A stretch of 64,000 nucleotides of DNA from Peribacillus sp. FSL P2-0133 (GTDB taxonomy: Bacteria; Bacillota; Bacilli; Bacillales; DSM-1321), in assembly GCF_037975445.1 (NCBI RefSeq), contig NZ_CP150254.1:74501-138500 (forward strand), given 5' to 3'. The position numbers were made by a program, and so were the translations under genes. The notes under the pieces are model-generated. The model searched no databases and was not told the origin of the DNA. It saw nothing but the letters and a program-made list of their open reading frames with translations. Below, piece by piece: positions 40,011 to 47,929 of this stretch. Each line of letters starts with the position of its first letter. The stretch's first letter is position 1.

Positions 40011-41408
40011 ATGGCGATTAAAATATATAACACAGCTACAAGAAAAAAGGAAACCTTCGTCCCGATGGAAGAGGGAAAGGTGAAGATGTACGTATGCGGA
40101 CCCACTGTCTATAATTACATTCATATTGGTAATGCAAGACCGGCAATCGTATTCGATACCGTTCGTAGGTATTTGGATTACCGCGGATATGATGTGCAAT
40201 TCGTTTCGAACTTTACGGATGTGGATGATAAGCTGATTCGTGCGGCAAAAGAATTGGGGGAAGATGTCCCAACCATATCAGAGCGTTTCATCAAGGCTTA
40301 TTTTGAAGACGTGTCGGCGTTGGGCTGCAAAAAAGCCGATGCTCACCCAACCGTAATGGAGAACATGGATGCAATCATTGAATTCATCTCGGCATTAATT
40401 GAGAAAGGATTCGCTTATGAATCCGAAGGGGATGTGTATTACCGAACTCGTAAGTTTGAGGGTTATGGAAAACTTTCACATCAGTCCATCGATGAGCTGC
40501 GAGTGGGGGCACGTATTGAAATAGGGGAGAAAAAACAAGATGCCCTTGATTTTGCCCTTTGGAAAACGGCAAAGGATGATGAAATATCTTGGGAGAGCCC
40601 ATGGGGTAAAGGGCGTCCTGGCTGGCATATCGAATGCTCCGCAATGGTCAAAAAGTATTTGGGTGATACAATCGATATTCATGCCGGAGGTCAAGATCTG
40701 GCTTTCCCGCATCATGAAAATGAAATTGCACAATCCGAAGCATTGACGGGTAAGACTTTTGCGAATTATTGGATGCATAACGGGTATATAAATATTGAGA
40801 ATGAAAAAATGTCTAAGTCCTTAGGCAATTTCGTCCTTGTGCACGACATCATTCAGAAGCATGATCCACAAGTGTTACGCTTCTTTATGTTATCTGTACA
40901 TTACCGTCATCCCATCAATTATAGTGAAGAAGTGCTTGAAAATGTAAAAGCGTCCCTCGATCGCTTAAGGACATCTTATCAAAACTTAAAGCATCGCCTT
41001 CAAGTTAGTGACGGATTGACTGAGAATAATGATGTTTGGTTGGGGAAGCTGAATGAATTACATGAACAATTCATTAAAGAAATGGACGATGATTTCAACA
41101 CAGCTAATGCAATATCCATGCTCTTTGAACTTTCCAAACAGGCAAATTATTACTTGATGGAGAAAAACACAGACAAGGAAGTGATTGATGCTTTCCTTGA
41201 TAAATTCAACATCTTATTTTCTGTCCTAGGGTTGTCCCTTGAAGAAGAGGGGCTTTTGGATGAAGAAATTGAAGGCTTGATACAGCAGAGAATTCAAGCG
41301 CGGAAAGACCGCAATTTTGGGTTGTCCGATGAAATTCGTGATCGCTTGAAAAACATGAATATCATATTAGAGGATACCCCTCAAGGTACAAGATGGAAAA
41401 GAGGGTAA
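40011..41408 (+). CDS. cysS: Cysteinyl-tRNA synthetase
   Basis: Class I synthetase of 465 residues. Signatures are YIHIGNARP (about 36-44) and KMSKS (about 266-270). Zinc ligands include the Cys in VCGPTVYN (about 28) and the Cys-His groups near GWHIECSAM (about 205-213) and HHENE (about 234-238). ATG with AAGGAG upstream. Cotranscribed with cysE under the T-box, linking cysteine synthesis and charging. mrnC begins 3 bp after the stop. Confidence 0.97.
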   Translation: MAIKIYNTATRKKETFVPMEEGKVKMYVCGPTVYNYIHIGNARPAIVFDTVRRYLDYRGYDVQFVSNFTDVDDKLIRAAKELGEDVPTISERFIKAYFEDVSALGCKKADAHPTVMENMDAIIEFISALIEKGFAYESEGDVYYRTRKFEGYGKLSHQSIDELRVGARIEIGEKKQDALDFALWKTAKDDEISWESPWGKGRPGWHIECSAMVKKYLGDTIDIHAGGQDLAFPHHENEIAQSEALTGKTFANYWMHNGYINIENEKMSKSLGNFVLVHDIIQKHDPQVLRFFMLSVHYRHPINYSEEVLENVKASLDRLRTSYQNLKHRLQVSDGLTENNDVWLGKLNELHEQFIKEMDDDFNTANAISMLFELSKQANYYLMEKNTDKEVIDAFLDKFNILFSVLGLSLEEEGLLDEEIEGLIQQRIQARKDRNFGLSDEIRDRLKNMNIILEDTPQGTRWKRG

Positions 41409-41411
41409 TTA

Positions 41412-41834
41412 ATGCTTCATTACGATAGTAAGGTAGATGCAAAAATGCTGAACAGTCTTGCTTTGGCATATATAGGTGATGCTGTATACGAAACGTATAT
41501 ACGGCATCACCTCATTCAAAAAGGAGCGGTCAAGCCCAATCTACTACACAAAAAAGCTACATCTTTTGTAGCTGCTAAAGCGCAAAATAAAATCATCCAC
41601 TTTTTCCTGGAGTCAGATTGGTTATCGGAAGAGGAATCCGCTGTCGTTCGGCGCGGCCGAAATGCAAAATCCGGTACGGTACCGAAGAATACAGATGTGC
41701 AAACGTATCGCTACAGTACAGCCTTCGAGGCACTTATGGGATTTTTGTATTTATCCGGTCGAATAGAAAGAATGGAAGAACTCATCAAAAAATCCATTGA
41801 ATACATTGAAGAAGAAAAGGGGAGTAACCCATGA
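41412..41834 (+). CDS. mrnC: Mini-ribonuclease III
   Basis: RNase III catalytic domain without a dsRNA-binding domain; matures the ends of 23S rRNA in B. subtilis. The protein has 140 residues. The signature [18 protein letters not shown] (about 13-30) contains the catalytic aspartate and [16 protein letters not shown] (about 97-112) the second acidic cluster. It shares a 4-bp ATGA overlap with rlmB, another 23S maturation factor. Confidence 0.94.
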   Translation: MLHYDSKVDAKMLNSLALAYIGDAVYETYIRHHLIQKGAVKPNLLHKKATSFVAAKAQNKIIHFFLESDWLSEEESAVVRRGRNAKSGTVPKNTDVQTYRYSTAFEALMGFLYLSGRIERMEELIKKSIEYIEEEKGSNP

Positions 41835-42574
41835 GCGAAGAATATATCATTGGCAGAAACCCCGTATTGGAAGCACTTCGCTCCGAACGGGATATTAATA
41901 AAATTTGGATAGCCGAGGGCTCGCAAAAAGGCTCGATGCAACCACTAATCGGTCTGGCGAAGGAAAAGAAGGTATTCGTGCAAATCGTACCGAAGAAAAA
42001 AATTGACCAAATGGCAGAAGGCATCCATCAAGGCGTTATCGCACAAGTGGCCGCATATGAATATGTGGAGCTGGATGACTTATTCGCAAAAGCGGCTGAG
42101 CGGGACGAAGCACCTTTTTTCATGATCCTTGATGAAGTTGAAGATCCGCATAATTTAGGTTCGATCATGAGGACGGCTGATGCAGTTGGGGCCCATGGAA
42201 TCATCATCCCAAAAAGAAGAGCGGTGGGCTTGACGGCAACAGTGGCAAAAGCTTCGACGGGTGCAATCGAATATATTCCGGTAGCTCGCGTTACAAATTT
42301 GGCACGAGCGGTTGAAGAGTTGAAAGAGCGAGGGGTATGGATAGTCGGTACCGATGCGAAAGGCAGCGATGATTACCGTAACATGGACGGAAAAATGCCT
42401 ATCGGACTTGTTATCGGCAGCGAAGGAAAAGGCATGGCACGGCTAATGAAGGACAAATGTGATTTTCTCATCCGTCTCCCTATGGCAGGACAAGTAACTT
42501 CGTTAAATGCATCGGTAGCGGCCGGTTTATTGATGTATGAGGTTTATAGAAAAAGAAATCCTCTAGGGCAATGA
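41831..42574 (+). CDS. rlmB: 23S rRNA 2'-O-ribose methyltransferase, SpoU family
   Basis: Protein of 247 residues: an N-terminal L30e-like substrate domain (about 1-75) and a SPOUT methyltransferase with the knot motifs [18 protein letters not shown] (about 110-127), [12 protein letters not shown] (about 194-205) and [17 protein letters not shown] (about 215-231). By homology it methylates G2251-equivalent in the P loop of 23S rRNA (B. subtilis YacO). GGGGAG precedes the ATG. rae1 follows 4 bp downstream. Confidence 0.94.
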   Translation: MSEEYIIGRNPVLEALRSERDINKIWIAEGSQKGSMQPLIGLAKEKKVFVQIVPKKKIDQMAEGIHQGVIAQVAAYEYVELDDLFAKAAERDEAPFFMILDEVEDPHNLGSIMRTADAVGAHGIIIPKRRAVGLTATVAKASTGAIEYIPVARVTNLARAVEELKERGVWIVGTDAKGSDDYRNMDGKMPIGLVIGSEGKGMARLMKDKCDFLIRLPMAGQVTSLNASVAAGLLMYEVYRKRNPLGQ

Positions 42575-42578
42575 TGGA

Positions 42579-43088
42579 ATGAATATTCTGTTGGTGGACG
42601 GTTATAACATTATTGGGGCTTGGCCGGAACTGAGAGAATTAAAAGAACGGGATCTTGCTGCTGCAAGAGACCGGTTGATAGAAATGATGGCGGAATATCA
42701 AGCATTTACCGGATACCGTGTAATTATCGTATTTGACGCTCAATATGTTCAGGGAATTGCCCGTATATTCAAAAATCACAAAGTTGACGTAATTTTTACA
42801 AAAGAAAATGAAACTGCGGATGAAAGAATAGAAAAGATGGCCATTGAACTGAATAATGTCAAAACGCAAATTCAAGTGGCAACCTCTGACTTCACGGAAC
42901 AGTGGGTGATCTTTGGCCAAGGGGCCCTAAGGAAATCCGCTCGTGAACTGCTTATTGAAATGGAAGAAATTCAAGGCGAAATCAAGAAAGATGTACGAAA
43001 AACAACGACGATAAGACCTGTGGCCAAAATTCCTTTAAGTGAAGAAGTGGCAGAAATTTTCGAAAAATGGCGTCGAGGTAAAATTTGA
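42579..43088 (+). CDS. rae1: Ribosome-dependent mRNA endoribonuclease Rae1 (YacP)
   Basis: NYN/PIN-like nuclease of 169 residues; in B. subtilis Rae1 enters the ribosomal A site and cleaves specific mRNAs such as yrzI. The family start ILLVDGYNIIGAW (3-15) carries the first catalytic aspartate. Further acidic residues lie in VIIVFDAQYV (about 48-57), TADERIEK (about 85-92) and TSDFTEQ. Basic C-terminal tail. Last gene of the T-box operon; its stop codon lies inside a repeat half-site of the sigH promoter region. Confidence 0.92.
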   Translation: MNILLVDGYNIIGAWPELRELKERDLAAARDRLIEMMAEYQAFTGYRVIIVFDAQYVQGIARIFKNHKVDVIFTKENETADERIEKMAIELNNVKTQIQVATSDFTEQWVIFGQGALRKSARELLIEMEEIQGEIKKDVRKTTTIRPVAKIPLSEEVAEIFEKWRRGKI

Positions 43089-43092
43089 ACCA

Positions 43093-43122
43093 TTGACGGG
43101 TAAAATTTACCTGCTGTATAAT
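43093..43122 (+). promoter_or_regulatory. sigH promoter with inverted repeat in spacer
   Basis: TTGACG (43093-43098) and a perfect TATAAT (43117-43122) are separated by 18 bp. The first 13 bp of the spacer (43099-43111) form a perfect inverted repeat GGTAAAATTTACC, and GGTAAAATTT also occurs 22 bp upstream at 43077-43086. It looks like an operator; AbrB represses sigH in B. subtilis, but AbrB has no strict consensus. Confidence 0.7.
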
Positions 43123-43155
43123 ATTTCTATCTGAGTCAGGTCAGGGGGATATAAT

Positions 43156-43806
43156 GTGGGTCTCAAATTCGGAATGAAGCTGAACGAAAAGTATCTGCAG
43201 TTTGAGGATGATGAATTGATAGGGTTGGTGCACACTGGAGACAGTGAGGCGCTGGATTATTTGATCCAAAAGTATCGTAATTTTGTAAGAGCGAAAGCAA
43301 GGACTTATTTCTTGATTGGTGCCGATAAGGAAGACATCGTGCAAGAAGGTATGATTGGTTTATATAAAGCCGTCCGTGATTTTAAAGGGGATAAATTATC
43401 TTCCTTTAAAGCATTTGCAGAACTATGCATTACGAGGCAGATCATTACAGCTATCAAAACAGCAACACGTCAAAAACATATTCCGCTCAATTCCTATGTT
43501 TCCCTGGACAAGCCCATTTATGATGAGGAATCGGACCGAACTCTAATGGATATTATATCGGGTACGAAAGTTTTGGACCCGGAAGAACTGATCATCAACC
43601 AAGAAGAGTTTGACGATATCGAATTAAAGATGGCCGAGCTCCTGAGTGATCTTGAGAGAAAAGTGTTAGCTCTTTACCTGGATGGACAAACCTACCAAGA
43701 AATTTCGGAAGAGTTGAACCGGCATGTTAAGTCAATCGACAACGCCCTTCAGCGAGTGAAAAGAAAGCTCGAGCGCTATCTGGAAGTAAGGGAAATCAGT
43801 TTATAA
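43156..43806 (+). CDS. sigH: RNA polymerase sigma-H factor
   Basis: Transition-phase sigma factor (spo0H), needed for sporulation initiation and competence. The protein has 216 residues. Region 2 contains DYLIQKYRNFVRAKARTYF and EDIVQEGMIGLYKAV (about 34-75); region 4 HTH is YQEISEELNRHVKSIDNALQ (about 179-198). It starts at GTG with CAGGGGGAT 6 nt upstream; an out-of-frame ATG at 43154 overlaps. It has its own promoter, so it can be regulated apart from the cysS operon. Confidence 0.97.
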   Translation: MGLKFGMKLNEKYLQFEDDELIGLVHTGDSEALDYLIQKYRNFVRAKARTYFLIGADKEDIVQEGMIGLYKAVRDFKGDKLSSFKAFAELCITRQIITAIKTATRQKHIPLNSYVSLDKPIYDEESDRTLMDIISGTKVLDPEELIINQEEFDDIELKMAELLSDLERKVLALYLDGQTYQEISEELNRHVKSIDNALQRVKRKLERYLEVREISL

Positions 43807-43942
43807 TCCCTCCGCTTTTTCCGCTTAATTTCATCTGTCCCTTCTCCACAAGGAAGTTTATTATTCACTAAAATTTTTAATGGATGTTAAGTAACCGAAG
43901 TTTTGATTTCCGGTGTCCGTATTGGTGAAACCCGCTTTGATA

Positions 43943-43971
43943 TTGACAATAAAAAACAGCCGTGATAAGGT
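43943..43971 (+). promoter_or_regulatory. Promoter of rpmG-secE
   Basis: A perfect TTGACA, 17-bp spacer and TAAGGT with a TG extended -10 (TGA before the hexamer), 34 bp before rpmG. The ~200-bp gap after sigH contains no other gene and no clear terminator. Confidence 0.65.
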
Positions 43972-44005
43972 TTTATGGATATAGTAGATAGGATAGGTGT
44001 ATCTA

Positions 44006-44155
44006 ATGCGAAAAAAAATAGTTCTTGCATGCACTGATTGCGGTTCAAGAAATTATAGTTATGAGAGCAAACAATCGACAAGCGGCGAACGACTGGAAAT
44101 CAAGAAATTTTGCAGTACATGCAACTCACACTCGATTCATAAAGAAACGAAATAA
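44006..44155 (+). CDS. rpmG: 50S ribosomal protein L33
   Basis: Small 49-residue protein that I translated directly; it begins [17 protein letters not shown] and ends with [14 protein letters not shown]. It is the zinc-binding (C+) form of L33: two CxxC pairs at residues 9/12 and 36/39 are intact. Corresponds to rpmGB of B. subtilis, located between sigH and secE there too. SD is weak (GGATAGG about 10 nt upstream). secE follows 50 bp later. Confidence 0.95.
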   Translation: MRKKIVLACTDCGSRNYSYESKQSTSGERLEIKKFCSTCNSHSIHKETK

Positions 44156-44205
44156 CCGTTTTATAAATAGATTGACAGAAGCTTCTAATGCTTGGAGGTA
44201 CATTC

Positions 44206-44388
44206 ATGAAACGTTTTACCGAATTTTTCAGCGGAGTCGCTCGCGAAATGCGAAAAGTAAGCTGGCCGAAACGCAAGGAGCTTACCAAATATACAATCGT
44301 GGTAGTAACGACTGTATTGTTTATGGCTTTATTCTTTACAGTGGTCGATTTGGGCATTTCCGAATTAATTCGCTTAGTTATTGAATAA
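44206..44388 (+). CDS. secE: Preprotein translocase subunit SecE
   Basis: Short SecE of 60 residues with the conserved amphipathic region EMRKVSWPKRKEL (about 15-27) and one membrane helix (about 32-52). It clamps SecY in the SecYEG channel. The ATG at 44206 was chosen: GGAGGT is 7-8 nt upstream and it gives the family length; the extension to 44188 lies upstream of the SD. A terminator-like hairpin follows before nusG. Confidence 0.95.
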   Translation: MKRFTEFFSGVAREMRKVSWPKRKELTKYTIVVVTTVLFMALFFTVVDLGISELIRLVIE

Positions 44389-44437
44389 GAGATTCGAAAA
44401 TAAGGTATAATAGTGATAGAATAATATGTGTCAGCAG

Positions 44438-44460
44438 AAAAGCCCGGAAACGGGTTTTTT
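44438..44460 (+). terminator. Short intrinsic terminator between secE and nusG
   Basis: CCCG-GAAA-CGGG stem with GNRA tetraloop, flanked by AAAAG and TTTTTT (stem extendable to ~9 bp). It separates secE from nusG; no clear promoter for nusG follows, so it may be partial. Confidence 0.7.
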
Positions 44461-44615
44461 AATTTGTCTTTTTTAATAAGTGAAGAAGCTCAAAATCGAG
44501 CACTGCTGTAATATGAATCATCACAATATTTTCTAGTTAAGTCAGGATGACGCCGGTATGGTTTTTTGGCTAAAACGTTCAAAGATAAAGATTAATAAAG
44601 AAAATGATTGATTGC

Positions 44616-44648
44616 AGGGAGGGAAGGACGTTAAAGTCCTAACACATG
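44616..44648 (+). promoter_or_regulatory. nusG ribosome-binding region with bridging hairpin
   Basis: The SD GGGAGGG (44616-44622) ends 23 nt before the ATG at 44646, too far for normal initiation. Between them AGGAC (44624-44628) and GTCCT (44635-44639) form a 5-bp hairpin. Folding removes 16 nt and leaves an effective spacing of about 7 nt. Confidence 0.6.
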
Positions 44649-45179
44649 GAAAAGAATTGGTATGTAGTTCACACCTATTCAGGTTATGAGAACAAGGTTA
44701 AGGCTAACTTGGAAAAACGTGTTGAAACTATGGGGATGGAAGACAAGATCTTTCGCGTTGTAGTTCCAGAAGAAGAAGAAACAGAAGTGAAAGATGGCAA
44801 AAAGAAAGTGACCAAAAAGAAAGTATTTCCAGGTTATGTATTGGTTGAGATCATCATGACGGATGATTCATGGTACGTTGTCCGGAATACGCCTGGCGTA
44901 ACAGGTTTCGTAGGTTCATCTGGAGCTGGGTCAAAACCGACTGCATTGCTTCCGGAAGAAATTGAAGTCGTCCTTAAACGAATGGGCGTGGATGAAAGCA
45001 AAATCGAAGTTGATTTTGAAATCGGTGATACGGTTCAAGTTAAAGAAGGACCTTTCGCAACCTTTGCAGGGCCAATTGAAGAACTTGATAAAGACAAAGG
45101 GAAAGTAAGGGTCCTAGTCAATATGTTCGGTCGTGATACACCGGTTGAACTTGATTTTAATCAAGTGGAAAAATTATAA
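44646..45179 (+). CDS. nusG: Transcription elongation and pausing factor NusG
   Basis: Protein of 177 residues: an NGN domain with NWYVVHTYSGYENKVK at the N-terminus (binds RNA polymerase clamp helices) and a C-terminal KOW domain with VKEGPFATFAGPIEELD (about 132-148). A charged KDGKKKVTKKK insert near 48-58 is typical of Bacillus. The start is fixed by homology (MEKNWYVV); in-frame stops lie just upstream, so the distant SD is real. Followed by the promoter of rplK. Confidence 0.97.
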   Translation: MEKNWYVVHTYSGYENKVKANLEKRVETMGMEDKIFRVVVPEEEETEVKDGKKKVTKKKVFPGYVLVEIIMTDDSWYVVRNTPGVTGFVGSSGAGSKPTALLPEEIEVVLKRMGVDESKIEVDFEIGDTVQVKEGPFATFAGPIEELDKDKGKVRVLVNMFGRDTPVELDFNQVEKL

Positions 45180-45191
45180 ACGGAAAAAAAC

Positions 45192-45220
45192 TTGAAATTG
45201 CCTTTTGAAAGTGGTAAAAT
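45192..45220 (+). promoter_or_regulatory. Promoter of rplK-rplA
   Basis: TTGAAA, 17-bp spacer, TAAAAT; directly after nusG and ~130 bp before rplK. Confidence 0.7.
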
Positions 45221-45299
45221 TTCAAAGGTCAGTATGTTTCAATTTTTAGGCCTCAACGATACAAGCATTCTTTATTAATATATAAAGAATTCAAGATGA

Positions 45300-45325
45300 G
45301 TGGGAGGGTATTACCCTATTACCAC
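45300..45325 (+). promoter_or_regulatory. Putative L1-binding element upstream of rplK
   Basis: GTGG...CCAC closes an internal loop (G opposite ATTA), above which AGGGT-ATT-ACCCT forms a 5-bp hairpin. The GTGGGAGG...ACCAC pattern resembles the 23S rRNA helix 76 L1-binding site, and E. coli L1 represses its operon at such a mimic. It sits 29 nt before the rplK start. Confidence 0.6.
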
Positions 45326-45353
45326 ATCACGGACTTATAAGGAGGTGTGTCTC

Positions 45354-45779
45354 GTGGCTAAAAAAGTAATTAAAATGGTTAAATTGCAAATTCCTGCTGG
45401 TAAAGCGAATCCGGCACCGCCAGTCGGTCCTGCATTAGGTCAAGCTGGTGTAAACATCATGGGATTCTGTAAGGAGTTCAACGCTCGTACAGCAGATCAA
45501 GCTGGTCTAATTATTCCTGTTGAAATCACGGTATTTGAAGACCGTTCATTTACATTCATTACAAAAACTCCGCCGGCTGCAGTATTGCTTAAGAAAGTAG
45601 CTGGTATCGAGTCTGGTTCTGGTGAACCTAACCGTAATAAAGTTGCTACAGTCAAGCGTGATCAAGTGCGCGAGATTGCTGAAACTAAAATGCCTGACCT
45701 AAACGCTGCAAGCGTTGAAGCTGCAATGCGTATGGTTGAAGGTACTGCTCGCAGCATGGGTATTGTCATCGAAGACTAA
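45354..45779 (+). CDS. rplK: 50S ribosomal protein L11
   Basis: Protein of 141 residues; base of the GTPase-associated centre, target of thiopeptides and needed for RelA activation. The start is GTG with a near-perfect SD AAGGAGGTG; the ATG-less extension to 45300 covers the leader element and is rejected. The proline-rich segment [20 protein letters not shown] (about 18-37) and [21 protein letters not shown] region are conserved. Cotranscribed with rplA. Confidence 0.97.
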   Translation: MAKKVIKMVKLQIPAGKANPAPPVGPALGQAGVNIMGFCKEFNARTADQAGLIIPVEITVFEDRSFTFITKTPPAAVLLKKVAGIESGSGEPNRNKVATVKRDQVREIAETKMPDLNAASVEAAMRMVEGTARSMGIVIED

Positions 45780-45807
45780 TCCATGTAATTGCTATTTGTT
45801 TCTACGG

Positions 45808-45830
45808 GGTTGCGATTGATACTCGCAACC
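45808..45830 (+). other. Hairpin between rplK and rplA
   Basis: A perfect 8-bp stem GGTTGCGA/TCGCAACC with a 7-nt loop followed by TTTATT. Terminator-like but with a poor T run; it could trim rplA expression or protect the rplK 3' end. Confidence 0.55.
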
Positions 45831-45837
45831 TTTATTC

Positions 45838-45863
45838 GTGGGAGGTCATTCCGTTAAAACCAC
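45838..45863 (+). promoter_or_regulatory. Second putative L1-binding element, upstream of rplA
   Basis: GTGGGAGG and CCAC at the same 26-nt spacing as the rplK leader element, 21 nt before the rplA ATG. The inner stem is weaker (GG/CC). Confidence 0.5.
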
Positions 45864-45883
45864 AATTTAGGAGGATTTATATC

Positions 45884-46579
45884 ATGGCGAAAAAAGGTAA
45901 AAAGTATCTTGAAGCAGCTAAGCTTGTAGAAGTTTCTAAGGCTTATGCTGTAACTGAAGCAATCGAAGTTGCTAAAAAAGCAAACTTCGCAAAATTCGAT
46001 GCGACTGTTGAAGTTGCTTTCCGTTTAGGCGTAGACCCTAAGAAAGCTGACCAACAAATTCGTGGAGCTGTTGTTCTGCCGAATGGTACTGGTAAAACTC
46101 AACGCGTATTAGTGTTCGCTAAAGGCGAAAAAGCAAAAGAAGCGGAAGCTGCTGGTGCTGACTACGTTGGCGAATCTGACTACATCAACAAAATCCAACA
46201 AGGATGGTTCGAATTCGATGTAATCGTTGCGACTCCAGACATGATGGGTGAAGTTGGTAAACTTGGCCGTGTATTAGGACCTAAAGGTTTAATGCCTAAC
46301 CCTAAAACTGGCACAGTAACTTTCGATGTAACGAAAGCTGTTAATGAAATCAAAGCTGGTAAAGTTGAATACCGCGTAGATAAAGCTGGTAACATCCATG
46401 CTCCAATCGGTAAAGTATCTTTCGAAGATGCTAAACTAGTGGAAAACTTCACTACTATCTATGATACATTAATGAAAGTTAAACCTGCGGCTGCTAAAGG
46501 AACTTACATGAAAAATGTTTCTGTAACAACTACAATGGGCCCTGGTGTGAAAGTTGATCCTTCTACTTTCAATAAATAA
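45884..46579 (+). CDS. rplA: 50S ribosomal protein L1
   Basis: Protein of 231 residues that forms the L1 stalk at the ribosomal E site and is the likely autoregulator of rplK-rplA. Typical motifs are [20 protein letters not shown] (about 66-85), the L1 signature near [18 protein letters not shown] (about 127-144) and [14 protein letters not shown] near the C-terminus. TAGGAGGAT precedes the ATG. The rplJ promoter begins at its stop codon. Confidence 0.97.
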   Translation: MAKKGKKYLEAAKLVEVSKAYAVTEAIEVAKKANFAKFDATVEVAFRLGVDPKKADQQIRGAVVLPNGTGKTQRVLVFAKGEKAKEAEAAGADYVGESDYINKIQQGWFEFDVIVATPDMMGEVGKLGRVLGPKGLMPNPKTGTVTFDVTKAVNEIKAGKVEYRVDKAGNIHAPIGKVSFEDAKLVENFTTIYDTLMKVKPAAAKGTYMKNVSVTTTMGPGVKVDPSTFNK

Positions 46580-46609
46580 TTGACATATCAAAACTATTAT
46601 TGTTATAAT
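46580..46609 (+). promoter_or_regulatory. Promoter of rplJ-rplL
   Basis: A perfect TTGACA and a perfect TATAAT with an 18-bp spacer; the -35 abuts the rplA stop codon. Confidence 0.82.
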
Positions 46610-46639
46610 AAGTTTTGTTGTGAATAAATGAATACTATT

Positions 46640-46767
46640 TGTACCGTAGACAGTAGGTGCTCATTACGAGCTTAATTCCCTGCCGAGGTAATTCGATAAT
46701 AATAGTCCTAGACTATGACTTTTGAAATTACTGCCTTCATGTCTGCAATAGAGATGAAGGCTTTTTC
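46640..46767 (+). ncRNA. L10 leader (ribosomal protein L10(L12)4 autoregulatory RNA)
   Basis: The leader contains the conserved GTAGACAGTAGGTGC and CTTAATTCCCTGCCGAGGT segments of the L10 leader family, in which CAG/CTG pairing forms a kink-turn structure bound by the L10-L12 complex. It ends in a terminator-like hairpin, consistent with transcription attenuation. Confidence 0.92.
46733..46767 (+). terminator. L10 leader attenuator hairpin
   Basis: GCCTTCAT/ATGAAGGC stem extended by TCT/AGA after one mismatch, then CTTTTTCTTT. Confidence 0.8.
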
Positions 46768-46815
46768 TTTGAAACGGTATAAATGTTTTCAAGCAAATCT
46801 ACAGGAGGTGTAAGG

Positions 46816-47316
46816 ATGAACGCAATTATTGAACAAAAGCAAAAAATCGTTGCTGAGATTTCTGATAAGTTAACTTCAAGCCAATCAACAGTAGTTGTTG
46901 ACTACCGTGGATTGACTGTTGCTGAAGTAACAGAACTTCGTAAGCAACTTCGTGAAGCTGGCGTTGAGTTTAAAGTTTACAAAAACTCTATGACTCGCCG
47001 TGCTGCTGAAAGTGCTGAACTTAGCGCTTTGAACGAATCATTAACAGGTCCAAACGCAATTGCATTCTCAACTGAAGATGTTATTGCGCCAGCAAAAATC
47101 CTTAACGATTTTGCGAAAAAACATGAAGCTTTAGAAATCAAAGCTGGAGTTATCGAAGGAAATGTTGCAACTGCTGAAGAAATTAAAGCTCTTGCAGAAC
47201 TACCTTCACGCGAAGGCCTACTTTCAATGCTACTCAGCGTGCTACAAGCACCTATGCGCGGACTTGCTCTTGCTACAAAAGCTGTTGCAGAGCAAAAAGA
47301 AGAACAAGGCGCGTAA
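46816..47316 (+). CDS. rplJ: 50S ribosomal protein L10
   Basis: Protein of 166 residues that anchors the L7/L12 stalk; the N-terminal domain binds 23S rRNA ([21 protein letters not shown]) and the C-terminal helix (about 130-166) holds L12 dimers. The ATG at 46816 has AGGAGGTG 6 nt upstream and gives the family length; the longer frame from 46783 runs into the leader. Probable autoregulation through the L10 leader. Confidence 0.97.
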   Translation: MNAIIEQKQKIVAEISDKLTSSQSTVVVDYRGLTVAEVTELRKQLREAGVEFKVYKNSMTRRAAESAELSALNESLTGPNAIAFSTEDVIAPAKILNDFAKKHEALEIKAGVIEGNVATAEEIKALAELPSREGLLSMLLSVLQAPMRGLALATKAVAEQKEEQGA

Positions 47317-47378
47317 GCTAACCGCTTATCTAGCCTATTGATTCAAAAAAAACCAACCATTTCGAGGAGGAAATAAAA

Positions 47379-47738
47379 ATGACTAAAGATCAAATCATTG
47401 AAGCAGTTAAAAATATGACTGTTTTAGAATTAAACGACCTTGTAAAAGCAATCGAAGAAGAATTCGGCGTAACTGCAGCTGCACCTGTAGCTGTAGCTGC
47501 TGCTGGTGGCGCTGCTGCTGAAGAAAAAACTGAGTTTGATGTAATCCTTACATCTGCTGGAGATCAAAAAATCAAAGTTATCAAAGCTGTACGTGAAGTT
47601 ACAGGTCTTGGACTTAAAGAAGCAAAAGAACTTGTTGACAACACTCCAAAAGCAATCAAAGAAGCTGCTTCTAAAGAAGAAGCTGAAGAAATCAAAGCTA
47701 AACTTGAAGAAGTTGGAGCTGGCGTTGAAGTTAAGTAA
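47379..47738 (+). CDS. rplL: 50S ribosomal protein L7/L12
   Basis: Stalk protein of 119 residues that recruits translational GTPases. N-terminal dimerisation part, alanine-rich hinge ([15 protein letters not shown], about 35-49) and a C-terminal domain with [20 protein letters not shown] (about 64-83). GGAGG precedes the ATG. Followed by a terminator that ends the rplJL unit. Confidence 0.98.
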   Translation: MTKDQIIEAVKNMTVLELNDLVKAIEEEFGVTAAAPVAVAAAGGAAAEEKTEFDVILTSAGDQKIKVIKAVREVTGLGLKEAKELVDNTPKAIKEAASKEEAEEIKAKLEEVGAGVEVK

Positions 47739-47750
47739 TCTTGCATAAAC

Positions 47751-47782
47751 AAAAAGCTCGCTATCACTGGCGGGCTTTTTTT
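47751..47782 (+). terminator. Intrinsic terminator after rplL
   Basis: AAAAAGCTCGCT pairs with GGCGGGCTTTTT (G-U pairs included) around a short loop; T7 run. Confidence 0.88.
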
Positions 47783-47929
47783 CTTCATTTTTAAAGAAAT
47801 GACGGAAACTAGCCGTTAATGGTTTGGTAACGAGAGGATTTCGTTATTAGAACATTCCGGCGTGCAAGCATCCATTCTTCAATTCTCTTCTCTCATTAAA
47901 TCTTCAATATTCCTTTCTGATAGGGGGAG

